Notes: generated from the sequence alone by a model not told the origin. Shown: positions 51,871-63,972, counted from the first letter of the stretch. The stretch: 64,000 nucleotides of DNA from Rufibacter latericius (GCF_003721515.1 NZ_RJJD01000005.1:62001-126000), one strand, 5' to 3'. Program-made: numbers and translations.

Positions 51871-51965
51871 GCAAGCGTCTGCTTGTGTCTCCTTTTCGGG
51901 GCTACTTTCCCAAAAAGGGCCCCTAAACAGAAGCTTAATATCTAAATGCACAAGCGGACGCTTGC
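51871..51965. repeat. Composite nested inverted repeat
   Basis: Outer 17-bp arms (51871-51887 and 51949-51965) differ at one base and bracket a palindrome element (51893-51928, GGGGCTACTTTCCC then AAAAAGGGCCCC). The overall plan resembles a small non-autonomous element. Confidence 0.65.
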
Positions 51966-52034
51966 GGCATAACCTGAAATAAAAACGCTAAACAGCTTCT
52001 TATTCAATAGGAGTATGTAATTTCTGAAAGGCGA

Positions 52035-52079
52035 ACAAAGGAGTTCCGTCTACCCAAACAGTAGACGAATCTCCTTTGT
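52035..52079. other. Long stem-loop after GH43 gene
   Basis: Arms 52035-52053 and 52061-52079 pair at 17 of 19 positions around a 7-nt loop. There is no U run on the minus strand, so a classical terminator is doubtful. It could stabilise the mRNA end of the upstream gene. Confidence 0.55.
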
Positions 52080-52114
52080 CACCGTGCAATTGATTCTATG
52101 ATAGTTAGGCAGTT

Positions 52115-53875
52115 TTACTGAGGAAGTGCATCGTTGGCAGAAGTGGCGTACAAACCAATCAAAGTACCCGTAAAACCACCCGCCACATTGGTGGAAAGAA
52201 TATCACCCGACACAGCGCCACCTACATTCACAAAGTCGGTTCCATTCAGGGCATAACTGAATTGGTAGCTATCTCCGGCGGCTTTCACCTGCAATTGAAT
52301 TGGCTTCTTAACATCTATCTTCTGGCTGGCGATAATTTTAGAGGTACCTTTCTCTGTTCTTTCCAGCACTAAATAATAGTCTTTGCCTTTTCTAGTAAGC
52401 CCGAAAACGTAGTTGAATTTCTCGCTTTGCAGCAACGTAATACCCGCCAAATCCTTTTCTGAAGCAGGCTTGTAATCAAGGGTGGTGGTGTAAGAGAAGG
52501 TATTGTGCTGTTGGCGGTGGAAGAGCGTTGACGTAGGCTTCAGTTCTTTGATATTGGTAGCGAACGGGGTGATCTGTAAACCTTTCTTGGATGGAGAAAT
52601 AAACGCCTCACGCGGGCCTCTTAACCCAACCCAGCGGTAGTCCAGCTTCTTGGAAGTGAAGTCATCTTTGAAGGTGAAATTGCCATTAGGGAAGAAACCT
52701 TCTTTTCCGGTTTTGTTTACCACCCCTGCTGGTGTTTTCAGCTTTGGCTCCATAGGCACCAATCCATTAACGAAAATGGGGAACTCACCTGACCAGTCAA
52801 CCGGCAGGATAAACGTCTCGCGCCCGATGTTGACTCTGCCCTTTTCATTCGGACGGATGGCCAGGAACACGCCGTAGTATTTGTTATCCGGACCTAGCAC
52901 TAAATCGGCGTGGCCGGCCCAATCTACTTTGTTTGGTCTGTTAGGGTTCAAACTTCTCTGCGACAGGATAGGGTTATTGGGAGCCGGGATAAAGGGCCCC
53001 ATTGGGGAGTCGCCCACGAAAACCACTTCGCTGTGGTTTCCGCCCGTACCTCCCTCGGCGCACATCAGGTAATAGCGTCCGTTTTTCTTATAGATATGCG
53101 GGGCCTCAATCCAGATGGGTTTTTTCGCGAGGTCCACGCCACCGTTTACGATGATCTTATCGGTACCGGCAATGACTTGGTCTTTGGCAAGATCATATTC
53201 CCATACCTTGATCACACGGTGCCCTTCGTACAGTTCTTTGCCTTTGTGTGGGGCATCGTTGTGTACTACATAAGCTTTCCCGTTATCATCAAAGAACATA
53301 GAGGGATCTATTCCGCCGAATTTCAGCTTGTAGGGCTCACTCCAGCCTTTGGCCGGGTCCTTCGATTTCACCACAATGTTCCCTGCTCCTCCGGCAAATG
53401 CCGTCACAATCATGTAGAAGGTGTCATTGTTGGGGTTGTACTCTATATCTGGCGCATACACCCCGGCACTGATAGGCGTATCATGCACATCCAGCTGTGA
53501 AACTCGGTCTAAAGCGTGCCCTATTTGCGTCCAGTTTACCAGATCTTTTGAATGGAAAACGGGAACCCCAGGGAAAATAGCGAAAGTGGAAGCAACCAGG
53601 TAGTAATCATCGCCTTTGCGGGTGATGGCCGGGTCTGGATAAGCTCCCTGCAAAATAGGGTTGTAAAATTCGCCCTCCTTTAACGGATAGTTATTGTATA
53701 CAGGATCGTTTCCTTCATAGACAGAATTGGAAAACACCGGGGCGTTTTGAGCACGTTTTTTCGAATTCTGGCCGTTTGCATTAAATCCGATCGAAAAACA
53801 AATGACCATCAAAGCACAGAGCAAACCTGCCCGGCGACTTCTAAAAGGAGCAAATTCAAATTTCATTCTCTTCAT
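52115..53875 (-). CDS. Glycoside hydrolase family 43 enzyme
   Basis: A 586-residue secreted hydrolase. The N-terminal signal region includes a hydrophobic stretch (about 17-33). The five-bladed propeller (about 70-370) has the catalytic triad seen by alignment: Asp81 in AYPDPAI, Asp190 in GGIDPSMF and Glu257 in WIEAPHI. The C-terminal beta-sandwich (about 390-586) is typical of larger GH43 proteins. Likely removes arabinose or xylose from arabinoxylan, judging by neighbours. The subfamily was not assigned. Confidence 0.9.
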   Translation of the reverse strand: MKRMKFEFAPFRSRRAGLLCALMVICFSIGFNANGQNSKKRAQNAPVFSNSVYEGNDPVYNNYPLKEGEFYNPILQGAYPDPAITRKGDDYYLVASTFAIFPGVPVFHSKDLVNWTQIGHALDRVSQLDVHDTPISAGVYAPDIEYNPNNDTFYMIVTAFAGGAGNIVVKSKDPAKGWSEPYKLKFGGIDPSMFFDDNGKAYVVHNDAPHKGKELYEGHRVIKVWEYDLAKDQVIAGTDKIIVNGGVDLAKKPIWIEAPHIYKKNGRYYLMCAEGGTGGNHSEVVFVGDSPMGPFIPAPNNPILSQRSLNPNRPNKVDWAGHADLVLGPDNKYYGVFLAIRPNEKGRVNIGRETFILPVDWSGEFPIFVNGLVPMEPKLKTPAGVVNKTGKEGFFPNGNFTFKDDFTSKKLDYRWVGLRGPREAFISPSKKGLQITPFATNIKELKPTSTLFHRQQHNTFSYTTTLDYKPASEKDLAGITLLQSEKFNYVFGLTRKGKDYYLVLERTEKGTSKIIASQKIDVKKPIQLQVKAAGDSYQFSYALNGTDFVNVGGAVSGDILSTNVAGGFTGTLIGLYATSANDALPQ

Positions 53876-53895
53876 CTTAAAATATTAGCTGTTTT

Positions 53896-53931
53896 GTTTT
53901 GAGCCTGATTTCCTGAAATCCCCCTTAAAAC
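53896..53931. repeat. Intergenic palindrome element, copy 26
   Basis: GTTTTGAGCCTGATTTCCTG then AAATCCCCCTTAAAAC, between the first and second GH43 genes, 40 bp after the upstream gene's end. Confidence 0.65.
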
Positions 53932-53971
53932 AGGAGCTTCAGACAAGTTTGATGGGATTACTTGTTAAGGA

Positions 53972-55342
53972 CTATTCTGAAAATCTCCAGTAGTCGAAAA
54001 ACAGGATGTTGGTGGCTGCTTTTCCTTTGAAGACAAAATAGACATCGTGCACGCCGGTTACTTTTTTAACATCAGTAGATACCAGGGCCCAGCGGTCATT
54101 CCCGCCGGTGAGTGGCACGTTCACGGTACCAATCAACTCGCCTTCCACACTTCCCAACCGGACTTCCATGGTCACATTGCCATTGTGGGTGGTTCCGAGC
54201 CGGGCGGTCAGTTTGGAGGCGCCTGTTTTCCGGAAATCAACGTCTTTTACTTTGGTGTAAGCCCCGTCCCGCAGGGCGGTCACGAATACGCCAACGTTGG
54301 CATTCTGCCCAGATTTCACCCCTTCAGACCAAGCCATGGTTTCTGCCTCGTTCTTCACAAATGGATTCACAGGAGCCAAGCCTTTGGTAATTCCCTTCGT
54401 CATTTTCAGAGGCTGTATGGTACCGTCTTTTTTGAAGGCCACTTCTTCCACCGCAACGGAGCGGGTAAAACCGCCTCCGCCCGGCAAGGCACCGTTGTGA
54501 TAGAAGAAATAGGTCTTCCCTTTAAAGTCAATGATGCCCGGGTGATTGGTAAAACTGCCGCCTTCGGTGGGCATCAAAACACCTTGATATTTCCAGAGGC
54601 CTGTGGGGCTGGAGCTGGTGGAATAGCCGATATGCTCTGGAATAGGGCCTGCGGCGAAGAGCAGATAATACAGCCCTTTGCGCTTGTAGAGCCACGGGCC
54701 TTCCTCGTAGGTGGTGGGCCTTTCCGGGTTGCCTTCGCGCTTGCCGAACGATTCTACCGTGTTGGGTACCTTCAACACCTCTCCCTGGTACGAGATCATG
54801 TCTTCGTTCAGCTTGACGTAATAACAATTGGGGTTGCCCCAGTACAGATAGGCCTGCCCATCGTCATCTATGAACACATTAGGATCAATGTCACCCACCC
54901 CGCTTTGGACCAAGGGCTTATTCAGGGGATCTGTAAATGGCCCGTACGGACTGTTGGCAACCGCTACCCCAATGGCACCTCTGTTATCCTTGGTGGTGAC
55001 GGGAACATACATGTAAAATTTACCTCCCCGCTCAATGCACTGCGGGGCCCACGCGTTTATCTTGGCCCAGCTGAAATCTGAATAGGACAGAATAGTGCCG
55101 TGATCGGTCCAGTTCACCATGTCATCGGTGGCATACAACTTCCAGTCGTTCATGGTAAACCAAGTAGATTCGTCCTCATCGTGGCTGGTATACAGGTACA
55201 GTCTGTTGTTATACACCATGGGCGCCGGATCGGCAGTATAGGTGGTCTGGATGATGGGATTCTGCGCCTGGGCAAAACCCGACACCAGCCAAAGCGCCCC
55301 AACCCAGCTGATTGTCTTGAAAGGATTACTCATGTTTAACAC
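53972..55342 (-). CDS. GH43 enzyme with C-terminal CBM6-like domain
   Basis: A 456-residue secreted enzyme (signal peptide about 1-27). The propeller triad is Asp38 (TADPAPM), Asp153 (DIDPNVF) and Glu214 (YEEGPWLYK). From about 330 the protein changes to a beta-sandwich ([39 protein letters not shown]), typical of CBM6. This architecture is known from arabinoxylan arabinofuranohydrolases. It lies 56 bp after the next GH43 gene and 96 bp from the previous one. Confidence 0.9.
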   Translation of the reverse strand: MLNMSNPFKTISWVGALWLVSGFAQAQNPIIQTTYTADPAPMVYNNRLYLYTSHDEDESTWFTMNDWKLYATDDMVNWTDHGTILSYSDFSWAKINAWAPQCIERGGKFYMYVPVTTKDNRGAIGVAVANSPYGPFTDPLNKPLVQSGVGDIDPNVFIDDDGQAYLYWGNPNCYYVKLNEDMISYQGEVLKVPNTVESFGKREGNPERPTTYEEGPWLYKRKGLYYLLFAAGPIPEHIGYSTSSSPTGLWKYQGVLMPTEGGSFTNHPGIIDFKGKTYFFYHNGALPGGGGFTRSVAVEEVAFKKDGTIQPLKMTKGITKGLAPVNPFVKNEAETMAWSEGVKSGQNANVGVFVTALRDGAYTKVKDVDFRKTGASKLTARLGTTHNGNVTMEVRLGSVEGELIGTVNVPLTGGNDRWALVSTDVKKVTGVHDVYFVFKGKAATNILFFDYWRFSE

Positions 55343-55398
55343 TCAAATTTCTGAAAGTCACCCTCTAGCAGCTTTGTCTGTATTGCTGAAACTGGGAA

Positions 55399-56973
55399 TT
55401 ACTCTGCTTGGGTTATTTGCCCGTTTATCCGGAAATAATCAAAATCTACCTGACCGCCGGGCGTTTTGGTAGCATAGTTGAATAACCCGAAACGGTAACC
55501 CATGAAATGCGGAATAGTATAAGCCATTTTCAGCGACGAGCCGATTTTGGTCCAGGTTTTTCCGTCCAGGCTGTAGAAGAAATTCGCTACGTCTTTCCGC
55601 TCCTTGAAATCACACTCGGCCTTCAGATACACCTTATTCTGTTGAAGGGGAATCCGCCCCACTTCCTCTGGCCTTCCGGATTGAGCATTGACCATGACAA
55701 TGGATTTGGCCCCGTTTTCTGATTTCACCCCTACTAAGCCATACCGTTGCTGCAACAAGGCCAAGCCAGCAAAATCGCCGTCCTTCATGTTGGACACATC
55801 TATCAAAGTTGAACCAGTGCTCTCCGGCCCGATGGTGCGTTGGGTAAGCGTGTTTCTGGCCAGCAGGATAGAGGTATCTATCCGGCCGGTGGTCAGGCTC
55901 AGGTAGCCCTTCCGTTTGGTGACGGACCATAGCTTGTTGTCTGGATTGTGGTTCCACTGCCAAACCAAAGGCAGGGTCGCCTCGCCTTTCTTGCGGGTGA
56001 ACTCATCTGAGGCCACAATGCCCGGCATCAGGCCTTTGCTGGCAGGTAGGTTCAGGTTATCGGGCGCTTTGCCTTCAACTCCCAAAACAGGCCAGCCGTC
56101 TTTCCAGGTAACCGGCACCAGATACGGAATACGGCCCACGGCCCCATAATCCCGAAACAGGTAGGCGTACCAATCACCCTTTGGCGTGTCAATCAATCCC
56201 CCCTGGGCTACGCCTTTGTCCTGCAGAGCCACCCAGCCTTCATAGGGACCCGTGATCTTATCTGCTTTATGCACAATCACCGTGCGCATGCCGTCTTTGG
56301 GCCAGGCGATATTGAACAGGTAGTACTTGCCATTTACCTTGAAAAGCTGCGACCCTTCGGCGGGTAAACCCACGTTTGGTCCGGCCGGGGCACTGGCGTT
56401 GTCGATGAGTACCCGTTCGGTATCGGGCTTCGGCCCTGATAGATCTTCCCGGAGCTCAAGTATTTTCAAGTTACCGGCCCCGTAGATCAAATACACCTTT
56501 CCGTCATCGTCAAAGAAAATGGTGTGGTCATGGTAAGACGGCCTGAAAGAAATCGCTTTCCAGGGACCTTTCTCGATGTCTTTGGTGGTGTACACATGCG
56601 TTTTTCCGGTGGTTTGCGCAAAAGTGGTCAAATAGAAGGTGCCCTTGTGGTGCCGCAGACTACTGGCCCACGAGCCTCTTCCGTAGGTGCTTTTCCCGTT
56701 CGTGAGGGTCAATTCATCCAAATTAGCCAAGGTATCATAGGCATAGCCAACCAGGTTCCAGTTCACCAGATCTTTTGACTTCATGATGGGCACGCCCGGG
56801 CTCATGTGCATGGTGGTGCTGCTCATGTAATAGGTGTCCCCCACCCGTATGATGGCAATATCCGGCACATCGGCGTGGATGATAGGGTTCTGGGCACCTT
56901 GCCCTCGTGAAGGCAAGGTCCAGCAGAGGGAAAGAAGGGTCAGTAAAGCTATGCGCGAAAGTTTCTTACTCAT
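55399..56973 (-). CDS. Glycoside hydrolase family 43 enzyme
   Basis: A 524-residue secreted enzyme (signal about 1-24). Triad by alignment: Asp38 (VPDIAII), Asp149 (SYHDHTIFF) and Glu206 (LPAEGSQLF). C-terminal beta-sandwich (about 330-524). It is another GH43 subfamily than its neighbours, perhaps a beta-xylosidase or alpha-arabinofuranosidase. It lies 29 bp after the acetylesterase gene, consistent with one transcript. Confidence 0.9.
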   Translation of the reverse strand: MSKKLSRIALLTLLSLCWTLPSRGQGAQNPIIHADVPDIAIIRVGDTYYMSSTTMHMSPGVPIMKSKDLVNWNLVGYAYDTLANLDELTLTNGKSTYGRGSWASSLRHHKGTFYLTTFAQTTGKTHVYTTKDIEKGPWKAISFRPSYHDHTIFFDDDGKVYLIYGAGNLKILELREDLSGPKPDTERVLIDNASAPAGPNVGLPAEGSQLFKVNGKYYLFNIAWPKDGMRTVIVHKADKITGPYEGWVALQDKGVAQGGLIDTPKGDWYAYLFRDYGAVGRIPYLVPVTWKDGWPVLGVEGKAPDNLNLPASKGLMPGIVASDEFTRKKGEATLPLVWQWNHNPDNKLWSVTKRKGYLSLTTGRIDTSILLARNTLTQRTIGPESTGSTLIDVSNMKDGDFAGLALLQQRYGLVGVKSENGAKSIVMVNAQSGRPEEVGRIPLQQNKVYLKAECDFKERKDVANFFYSLDGKTWTKIGSSLKMAYTIPHFMGYRFGLFNYATKTPGGQVDFDYFRINGQITQAE

Positions 56974-57002
56974 ACGTATCTATATTCTCTTTTGGAAAGC
57001 CA

Positions 57003-57917
<915 letters not shown>

Positions 57918-57943
57918 TTATTCAAAACCCTCACTTAAACCTA

Positions 57944-57977
57944 GTTTAAGGCTGTTTTCAGAAAAACAGCCTTAAAC
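57944..57977. repeat. Intergenic palindrome element, copy 27
   Basis: One of the best copies: GTTTAAGGCTGTTTTCAG then AAAAACAGCCTTAAAC, arms fully paired. It lies 43 bp after the GH95 stop and 89 bp before the esterase start. Confidence 0.85.
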
Positions 57978-58020
57978 GCTTTCGCTTACTTTCACCAGTA
58001 ATAGAACTGGTCCGCTTGCC

Positions 58021-60501
58021 TTACTTTGCCAGCTGCAACCTGTATACCTTACCAGCTTTGGTGGCCAGGTCATACTCATAGATGGTTCTAGGTGGCGTAT
58101 TCTTCAAACTGGCGCCCGAGGCAATCAGCGGTTCTTTGGTGGCCGGGACCTGGTAAAAAGGATTCGGATTGGTACCAGTTGCTTTTTGCAGCCCTTTGCC
58201 AGAAAGCGGATAATACGACCGGATTCTACAAGTCCCGCCTAAAGAAGACTGAACAATTATCTCATTGGGCTTCGCACCGGCCCAGTTTAAATCCACTTCA
58301 AACCCACCCGGAGCCCGGAGTCCCTTGATGCTACCTTTCTGCCAGGCATCTGGCAAGGCGGGAAGCAGGTGAAGGGCTCCGTCGTGGCTTTGCAGGAGCA
58401 TTTCGGCGATGCCGGCCGTGCACCCGAAGTTTCCGTCAATCTGAAACGGAGGATGTGCGTCAAATAAGTTAGGATAGGTGCCTCCCCTTTGCTCACCGTC
58501 TGGCTGGATGGAGGGCGTAAGTTGGTCCTGAATCAGTTTGAGGGCGTGATTTCCGTCCAGTAGCCGGGCCCAGAGGTTCACTTTCCAACCCATCGACCAG
58601 CCCGTAGACTCATCGCCGCGGGCCTGCAGCGACGTTCTGGCCGCCGCAAACAACTGCGGGGTTCGGTACGGAGAGATCTGGTTAGACGGGTAAAGTCCGT
58701 ACAAGTGCGAGACATGGCGGTGGTTGTCCTTGGGGTTATCCCAGTCAGCCATCCACTCCTGAAGCTGTCCCCACTTGCCCACCTGCATGGGCGGCAGTTT
58801 TTGCAGACTTGCCTTTAGTTCTGCGGTGAAAGCAGCATCGGTTTTAAGGACTTCCGCCGCCTTGATGGTTTTGCTGAACAGGTCAAACACCAGTTGGTTG
58901 TCCATGGTAGTACCTGCTGCGATGGACGCTTTATGGTGCAGACCGGGCGCATTCTCCGGCGAAATGGAAGGGGCCACTACCAACCATTGATTCACGGGTT
59001 CAGCCACCAGAAAATCCAGGAAAAACCGCGAGGCTTCCTTTAAGACGGGGTACACCGAAGCCAGATACGCTTTGTCTCCGGAGTACGCATATTTGTCAAA
59101 CAGATGCTGCGAAAGCCAGGCACCGCCCATGGGCCACATGCCCCAGAAAGCCCCGTCCACGGGACCGTTGATGCGCCAGATATCGGTGTTGTGGTGCAAT
59201 ACCCAGCCTCGGGCACCGTACATATCCTGAGCCGTTTGCCGCCCGGACTCCGCTACCTCTTGCACCATCTTTACCAGCGGCTCGTTCAGTTCCGTGAGGT
59301 TGGTGATTTCCGAGGGCCAGTAATTCATTTCCGTGTTGATGTTCACGGTGTACTTGCTGTCCCAGGGCGGGGTAAGTTGGTCGTTCCAGATGCCCTGCAG
59401 ATTGGCAGGCTGCCCCCCGGGCCGCGAGGCCGAAATCAACAGATAGCGGCCAAACTGAAAATACAGCGCGACCAGATCAGGGTCGTTCCCGTTCCTGAAT
59501 TTCTCTATTCTTTGGTCGGTGGGCAGGTTAGCGGCCTCGGTTTTTCCTAGATTAAGACTTACCCGGTCGAAGTACTTTTTATAGTCCGCCACATGGTCCT
59601 GGTAGAGGACGTTAACCTTCTTTTTCAGAGCTTTCTGAAGATAGGCCTCGGCCTGCTTCCCGGCGTTGCCGCTGATGTCTTGGTAGTTCCTGAAGTTGGA
59701 GGCGATGGAGATGTAAATGGTCACCTCATTTGCCCGTTCCACTTGCACACTGGTTTCATTGGCCTGCACAGTTCCGCCGGTGGCCTGTACTTTGGTTCTG
59801 GCCTGAAACTGGACCTTGCCTTCCACGCCATCTACCGTACCCGTTTTACCGGACAAGAGCAGCATGTCCTTGCCTTGGGTAGAAACCTGTGCGTTTTTGG
59901 GTCGGTCCATGGTGGCTGAGAAACTGATGGAACCCGGTTTATCGGCGGAAATCCTTACCACCATCACCTGGTCTGGGAACGAGGAAAAGACCTCGGTTTG
60001 GTAGTTCACCCCATTCACCCGGTAACGCGACGTAGCCACGGCTTTTTCCAGGTCCAGTTCCCGGTGATAATAGGTGTAGTTTTCATGGCCTTGGAACGAA
60101 AGCTTCAGGTTGCCCACGGTCTCATACGGCATGCCGTGGGAGGTTTTGCTGATGAATTTTTGGTTCACCAGATTCTGGGCTTCCTCATACTTCCCGGCAA
60201 AAATCAACTTCCGGGCTTCGGGTAAGGCTTCTTTTGCTTGCGGGTTATCATTGCGGTTCGGCTGCCCGGCCCACACTGTATTCTCATTGAGCTGAATGGT
60301 TTCCTGCACCGGATTCCCGAACACCATGGCCCCTAACCGTCCGTTCCCCACGGGTAAGGCTTCCACCCACTGTTTGGCGGGCTGCGTGTACCAAAGCTTT
60401 AGGGGGGCGGAAGTTTGAGCAGACACAGGGCACAGCAAGGCCATACTGATTACCAGACAACCGATAAAAATCCGTAAAGCCTTTTTTTGAAATCTGTGCA
60501 T
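58021..60501 (-). CDS. Glycoside hydrolase family 95 enzyme
   Basis: An 826-residue secreted enzyme. ATG 60501 opens a signal peptide (about 9-29, ends VSAQ). The longer frame above it lacks one. The N-terminal beta-domain ([22 protein letters not shown]) is followed by the (alpha/alpha)6 barrel with [14 protein letters not shown] and [18 protein letters not shown], which are typical GH95 motifs. GH95 includes alpha-1,2-fucosidases and alpha-L-galactosidases. A Bacteroides ovatus xylan locus carries a GH95 alpha-L-galactosidase. In a xylan context the latter is plausible. Confidence 0.88.
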   Translation of the reverse strand: MHRFQKKALRIFIGCLVISMALLCPVSAQTSAPLKLWYTQPAKQWVEALPVGNGRLGAMVFGNPVQETIQLNENTVWAGQPNRNDNPQAKEALPEARKLIFAGKYEEAQNLVNQKFISKTSHGMPYETVGNLKLSFQGHENYTYYHRELDLEKAVATSRYRVNGVNYQTEVFSSFPDQVMVVRISADKPGSISFSATMDRPKNAQVSTQGKDMLLLSGKTGTVDGVEGKVQFQARTKVQATGGTVQANETSVQVERANEVTIYISIASNFRNYQDISGNAGKQAEAYLQKALKKKVNVLYQDHVADYKKYFDRVSLNLGKTEAANLPTDQRIEKFRNGNDPDLVALYFQFGRYLLISASRPGGQPANLQGIWNDQLTPPWDSKYTVNINTEMNYWPSEITNLTELNEPLVKMVQEVAESGRQTAQDMYGARGWVLHHNTDIWRINGPVDGAFWGMWPMGGAWLSQHLFDKYAYSGDKAYLASVYPVLKEASRFFLDFLVAEPVNQWLVVAPSISPENAPGLHHKASIAAGTTMDNQLVFDLFSKTIKAAEVLKTDAAFTAELKASLQKLPPMQVGKWGQLQEWMADWDNPKDNHRHVSHLYGLYPSNQISPYRTPQLFAAARTSLQARGDESTGWSMGWKVNLWARLLDGNHALKLIQDQLTPSIQPDGEQRGGTYPNLFDAHPPFQIDGNFGCTAGIAEMLLQSHDGALHLLPALPDAWQKGSIKGLRAPGGFEVDLNWAGAKPNEIIVQSSLGGTCRIRSYYPLSGKGLQKATGTNPNPFYQVPATKEPLIASGASLKNTPPRTIYEYDLATKAGKVYRLQLAK

Positions 60502-60564
60502 GGGGCGAATCTCTCCTTTTGGGTAACGTTGGTTACAGCGGGTAATGCGCTTGGCTCCTAAGCT

Positions 60565-60600
60565 GTTTGAGGCCTGTTTTTCTAAAATCAAGCCCCAAAC
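60565..60600. repeat. Intergenic palindrome element, copy 28
   Basis: GTTTGAGGCCTGTTTTTCT then AAAATCAAGCCCCAAAC, 64 bp upstream of the GH95 start. Tandem with copy 29. Confidence 0.65.
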
Positions 60601-60664
60601 AGGGTTAAGAAACAGAGCACGCTCCTACTCTTTGAGAACTTTTTAATGTAGGTAATAGCTCAGT

Positions 60665-60700
60665 GATTTGGGCCCGTTTTCAGAAAAACAGCCCCAAAAC
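60665..60700. repeat. Intergenic palindrome element, copy 29
   Basis: GATTTGGGCCCGTTTTCAG then AAAAACAGCCCCAAAAC, 18 bp after the stop of the GH97 gene. Confidence 0.7.
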
Positions 60701-60718
60701 GCAAGACAGGTTTTTACA

Positions 60719-62680
60719 TTACTGGCCCACCATCACAATGCCGCCCTGTGGCTGAATGGTGACTTTGAGCTCACCGTTCTTGGCTACTTTCACTTTTTTG
60801 GTGTAGCTGCTGCCGTCTTTGTTATCGCCGTAGAAAACGACCTCTTTTCCGGAAAACATGGGTAAACTGAGTTTCAGGTTCACGGGCTCAGATTGGGCAT
60901 TTACGCCGGCCACATACCAGTTGGCTCCGTGTTGCCGGGCCAGTACGCTGTACTTACCGGGGTATCCATCCAGGAACTTGGTGTCGTTCCAGGTGGTGGG
61001 CACCTGCTTCATGAAATCAATCGCGAAAGCGGGAGCATCTTGCAGGTTGTTGGGCGCAAGGGCGAAAAACTGCACCGGGTTCTGGAACAGCACCGACGTG
61101 GCTAACTGGAATACATCGGTGGTTTTGCGGTAGTTGCCGCCGTTATTGGTGCGGTTGTAGCGCTTGTTCAGGACCACGCCGCCAAACTCCATGCTACCCA
61201 CGGCGTTCCGGATGAAGGGGTGCAAGGTGGCACTGAAGGCCTCGCGGTCGTTGGCGTGCTGGCTGAACATCAGGTTCTCGGAGGCCAGTACGGCTTCACT
61301 GCCCACGTAATTGGGGAACATGCGTTCCCAGCCTCTCGGCAGCGTGGCTCCATGGAAAACCACCATCAGCCCGTAATCATTCGCATCCGAGAGGATTTCT
61401 TCATAGAGGCGCATGGTTTCCTGTTTGTCTCCTCCGAAAAAATCGACTTTAATGCCTTTCACCCCGTTCTTTTTCATCCACTGCATTTCCTTTTTGCGGG
61501 CGATGGCGGTATTCATTTTGTTGAGGGGCGTTTGGGGCGCATCATTGACGGTTCCGTTGGAGTTGTACCACAGGAAGACGCCTACCTTTTTAGACGCCGC
61601 GTATTGGATAAGCTCTTCCATGCGCGGGTACCCAATATTCTTATCCCACAGGGCATCAATGAGGATAAACTGGTACCCCAACTGCGCCGCTAAGTCAATG
61701 TACGTGACCTGGTCGTCGTATTTCATGCTCTGGTCCTGCCACATAATCCAGCTCCAGGTTCCTTTGCCGTAATCGTATTGGATGGACGGTTCATACAGCG
61801 GCTCCACCACGTCATTGGCGACGGTGGTCTCCACAATGGGCTTCAAACCTTTGCCTACCGTGATGGTGCGCCAAGGGGTAGTACCCGGCACGCCGATGGC
61901 GGCTCCGGTGCTCCCGAACCCGTTGTTCTCGGTGATGTCTGGGAACGCGATGGTGTACGTGCCGTCTGGCGTAGGGTCGCTGAGGTGGGAACCGCAGTAA
62001 AGGCCTCTCACGCCGGTCTCTGAAATAAGTGCCCAGTTTGCGCCGATTCTAAAAAGCCCCGGAAACGTGTAGCCCTGCCCATGCGCAGATTTCGCCGCGA
62101 TGTCCTGCTCCACTTGGTACCCTTCCTCGTAGCTCGGCTTGGTTCTGGCAAAACCCACCATGGATTTGGACTGCGGCGTCAGGAAACCTTTAGCCTGTGT
62201 GGGGAAGTTGAAGCCGGTTGTTTCTTTTTCCACCACCAGCGCCCGCGGGTCTCCTTGCTCGGGGAGTTGGTACCGGAAAGCGATGTCATTGTTGCTTACC
62301 CTGAACACCACCTGCAGCACTTTCTTGTCTTTGTTCACAAACGTGCATTCCAACTCATTGGCCAGGTAATGCACCTGCGACCGTTTGGATTTCTCCTGCT
62401 GGTAGGTCTGGTCAATCTTGTTCTGCTTCGCGCCCTCCAGGGTCAGGTTACCGGAATAATCAATCAGATTGGTTTTCAGGCCTAGCGGCGAGTTCTCCAG
62501 AATGGGTTCCCCGGCGTAGCTGACCCGGTACTGCGGTTGACCGTTCTGCGAAAGCACCTCTACCTGAAGCCGACCGTCAGGACTCTTAACAGTAGTATTT
62601 TGCGCCTGTGCCAAAGAGGAAATACTGATTACTAAATAAAGGAAGATCGGAAATGTTCTTTTCAATTTTTGAAAACGCAT
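60719..62680 (-). CDS. Glycoside hydrolase family 97 enzyme
   Basis: A 653-residue secreted enzyme (signal about 1-27). An N-terminal beta-sandwich (about 28-290), a TIM barrel (about 300-560) and a C-terminal domain are in the GH97 order. Asp413 in GVKGIKVDFFGGD matches the nucleophile position of retaining GH97 alpha-galactosidases (inverting relatives lack it). So an alpha-galactosidase-like activity is favoured over an alpha-glucosidase. It lies 7 bp after the xylanase gene, so they are co-transcribed. Confidence 0.88.
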   Translation of the reverse strand: MRFQKLKRTFPIFLYLVISISSLAQAQNTTVKSPDGRLQVEVLSQNGQPQYRVSYAGEPILENSPLGLKTNLIDYSGNLTLEGAKQNKIDQTYQQEKSKRSQVHYLANELECTFVNKDKKVLQVVFRVSNNDIAFRYQLPEQGDPRALVVEKETTGFNFPTQAKGFLTPQSKSMVGFARTKPSYEEGYQVEQDIAAKSAHGQGYTFPGLFRIGANWALISETGVRGLYCGSHLSDPTPDGTYTIAFPDITENNGFGSTGAAIGVPGTTPWRTITVGKGLKPIVETTVANDVVEPLYEPSIQYDYGKGTWSWIMWQDQSMKYDDQVTYIDLAAQLGYQFILIDALWDKNIGYPRMEELIQYAASKKVGVFLWYNSNGTVNDAPQTPLNKMNTAIARKKEMQWMKKNGVKGIKVDFFGGDKQETMRLYEEILSDANDYGLMVVFHGATLPRGWERMFPNYVGSEAVLASENLMFSQHANDREAFSATLHPFIRNAVGSMEFGGVVLNKRYNRTNNGGNYRKTTDVFQLATSVLFQNPVQFFALAPNNLQDAPAFAIDFMKQVPTTWNDTKFLDGYPGKYSVLARQHGANWYVAGVNAQSEPVNLKLSLPMFSGKEVVFYGDNKDGSSYTKKVKVAKNGELKVTIQPQGGIVMVGQ

Positions 62681-62687
62681 ACGTAGT

Positions 62688-63830
62688 TTATTGTTTGGCA
62701 GCCTGAATGATGGAATTCACCACGGCCTTGGGTTTGTTGTCTCGGTCAAATAGCAACGGATAATCCGTGCGCCCGCGTACTGGCCAGCCGTTGCGCCAGG
62801 AGTCTTTGTCGCTTACGCCCCACAAAGTCACGCGGGAGATTTTATCCTGATGCTTTAAAAAGAGTTTGAAGAAATCTAAGTACCGCTCATTGAAAGCCTG
62901 GCTCACCGAATCTGGCAAGCCATTCGGGTAAGGATTCATCTTCTGCTGGTACTCAAAGTTAGCTGATACCTCGGCCCCTATATTTCCGCCGGGCGAAGGC
63001 AATACCGTCAGGTCCAGTTCCGTAATCATCACTTTCACCCCCAAACCGGCGAACGCCAGAATGCTTTTCTCAAACTCCTCTGTGGTAGGATAGGTCAACC
63101 CGATGTGGCCCTGCATACCGATTCCATCTATTTTAACGCCCTGCTGCTGCAGTTCTTTCACCATCTCCACCACGCCCGCTCTTTTCTTAGGCAGAGCCAT
63201 GGAATAATCATTGTAGTAGAGTTCGGCTTTGGGATCAGCTTCGCGCGCGAACTGGAAGGCGAGCTTGATGAAGTCTTTCCCGATAATCTCATAGAACTTG
63301 CTTTTTCGCCAGGAACCGTCCTCCAGAATAGCTTCATTCACCACATCCCAGGTATGCACCCGCCCTTTGTAGCGGCCCACCACGGTATAGATATGGGTTT
63401 TCATACGCTGGATTAACACCTCTCTAGACACGTTACGGCCCAGGCTGTCGGTGAAAAACCAGCGGGGCGCCTGGGAGTGCCAGATGAGCGTGTGCCCGTT
63501 GATGAGCATCTTGTTCTCCTCCCCAAACTTGACGAATTGGTCTGGCAAGTCAAATTTGAACTGCCCTTCGCGCGGTTGTATCATTCCGCTTTTCATGCAG
63601 TTCTCGGCCACCACAGCGTTGAAGTTCTCCTTCACCACTTGCACCGAAGCCGCATCTTGCCCCGTAATCTGCTGCGTATTAAGCGCCGTCCCAATATGGA
63701 ACTTGCCTTTGAACGCGTCTTTCAGCGTCAATTCACTTGTCTCTTTTTGGGCAACTTTACAGGCTCCACTTAAAAGCACGACCCCAAAAAGGGCGGCTCT
63801 TACCGTGCTATAGAATGTTGTTATCTTCAT
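62688..63830 (-). CDS. GH10 endo-1,4-beta-xylanase (lipoprotein)
   Basis: A 380-residue enzyme with a lipoprotein signal (LSGAC, Cys24), so it is anchored to a membrane. The TIM barrel (about 36-375) has the acid/base Glu166 in WDVVNEAI, the nucleophile Glu271 in [19 protein letters not shown] and the C-terminal [10 protein letters not shown]. It cuts the xylan backbone. It is the first visible gene of the cluster on this strand. A -7 element lies about 140 bp upstream. Confidence 0.93.
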   Translation of the reverse strand: MKITTFYSTVRAALFGVVLLSGACKVAQKETSELTLKDAFKGKFHIGTALNTQQITGQDAASVQVVKENFNAVVAENCMKSGMIQPREGQFKFDLPDQFVKFGEENKMLINGHTLIWHSQAPRWFFTDSLGRNVSREVLIQRMKTHIYTVVGRYKGRVHTWDVVNEAILEDGSWRKSKFYEIIGKDFIKLAFQFAREADPKAELYYNDYSMALPKKRAGVVEMVKELQQQGVKIDGIGMQGHIGLTYPTTEEFEKSILAFAGLGVKVMITELDLTVLPSPGGNIGAEVSANFEYQQKMNPYPNGLPDSVSQAFNERYLDFFKLFLKHQDKISRVTLWGVSDKDSWRNGWPVRGRTDYPLLFDRDNKPKAVVNSIIQAAKQ

Positions 63831-63972
63831 TTCTTCTACTTGCTTTTAACCAGCTATCTCAGGCACTCAGGCTCTGTCTTCGGTGCCCCAGCTTCCAGCC
63901 TTTGCCGGACACTTCATGATGTAACTTACCAGACTTCACCCCTCTTGCTTCTTTACTAAGAGGTACAAAAAT

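Larger units (their letters stand above)
51795..52114. other. Gap with inverted repeats in arabinoxylan cluster
   Basis: No gene. It contains the composite inverted repeat 51871-51965 with its palindrome element and the stem-loop 52035-52079, all between two glycan-acting enzyme genes of the same strand. Confidence 0.6.
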
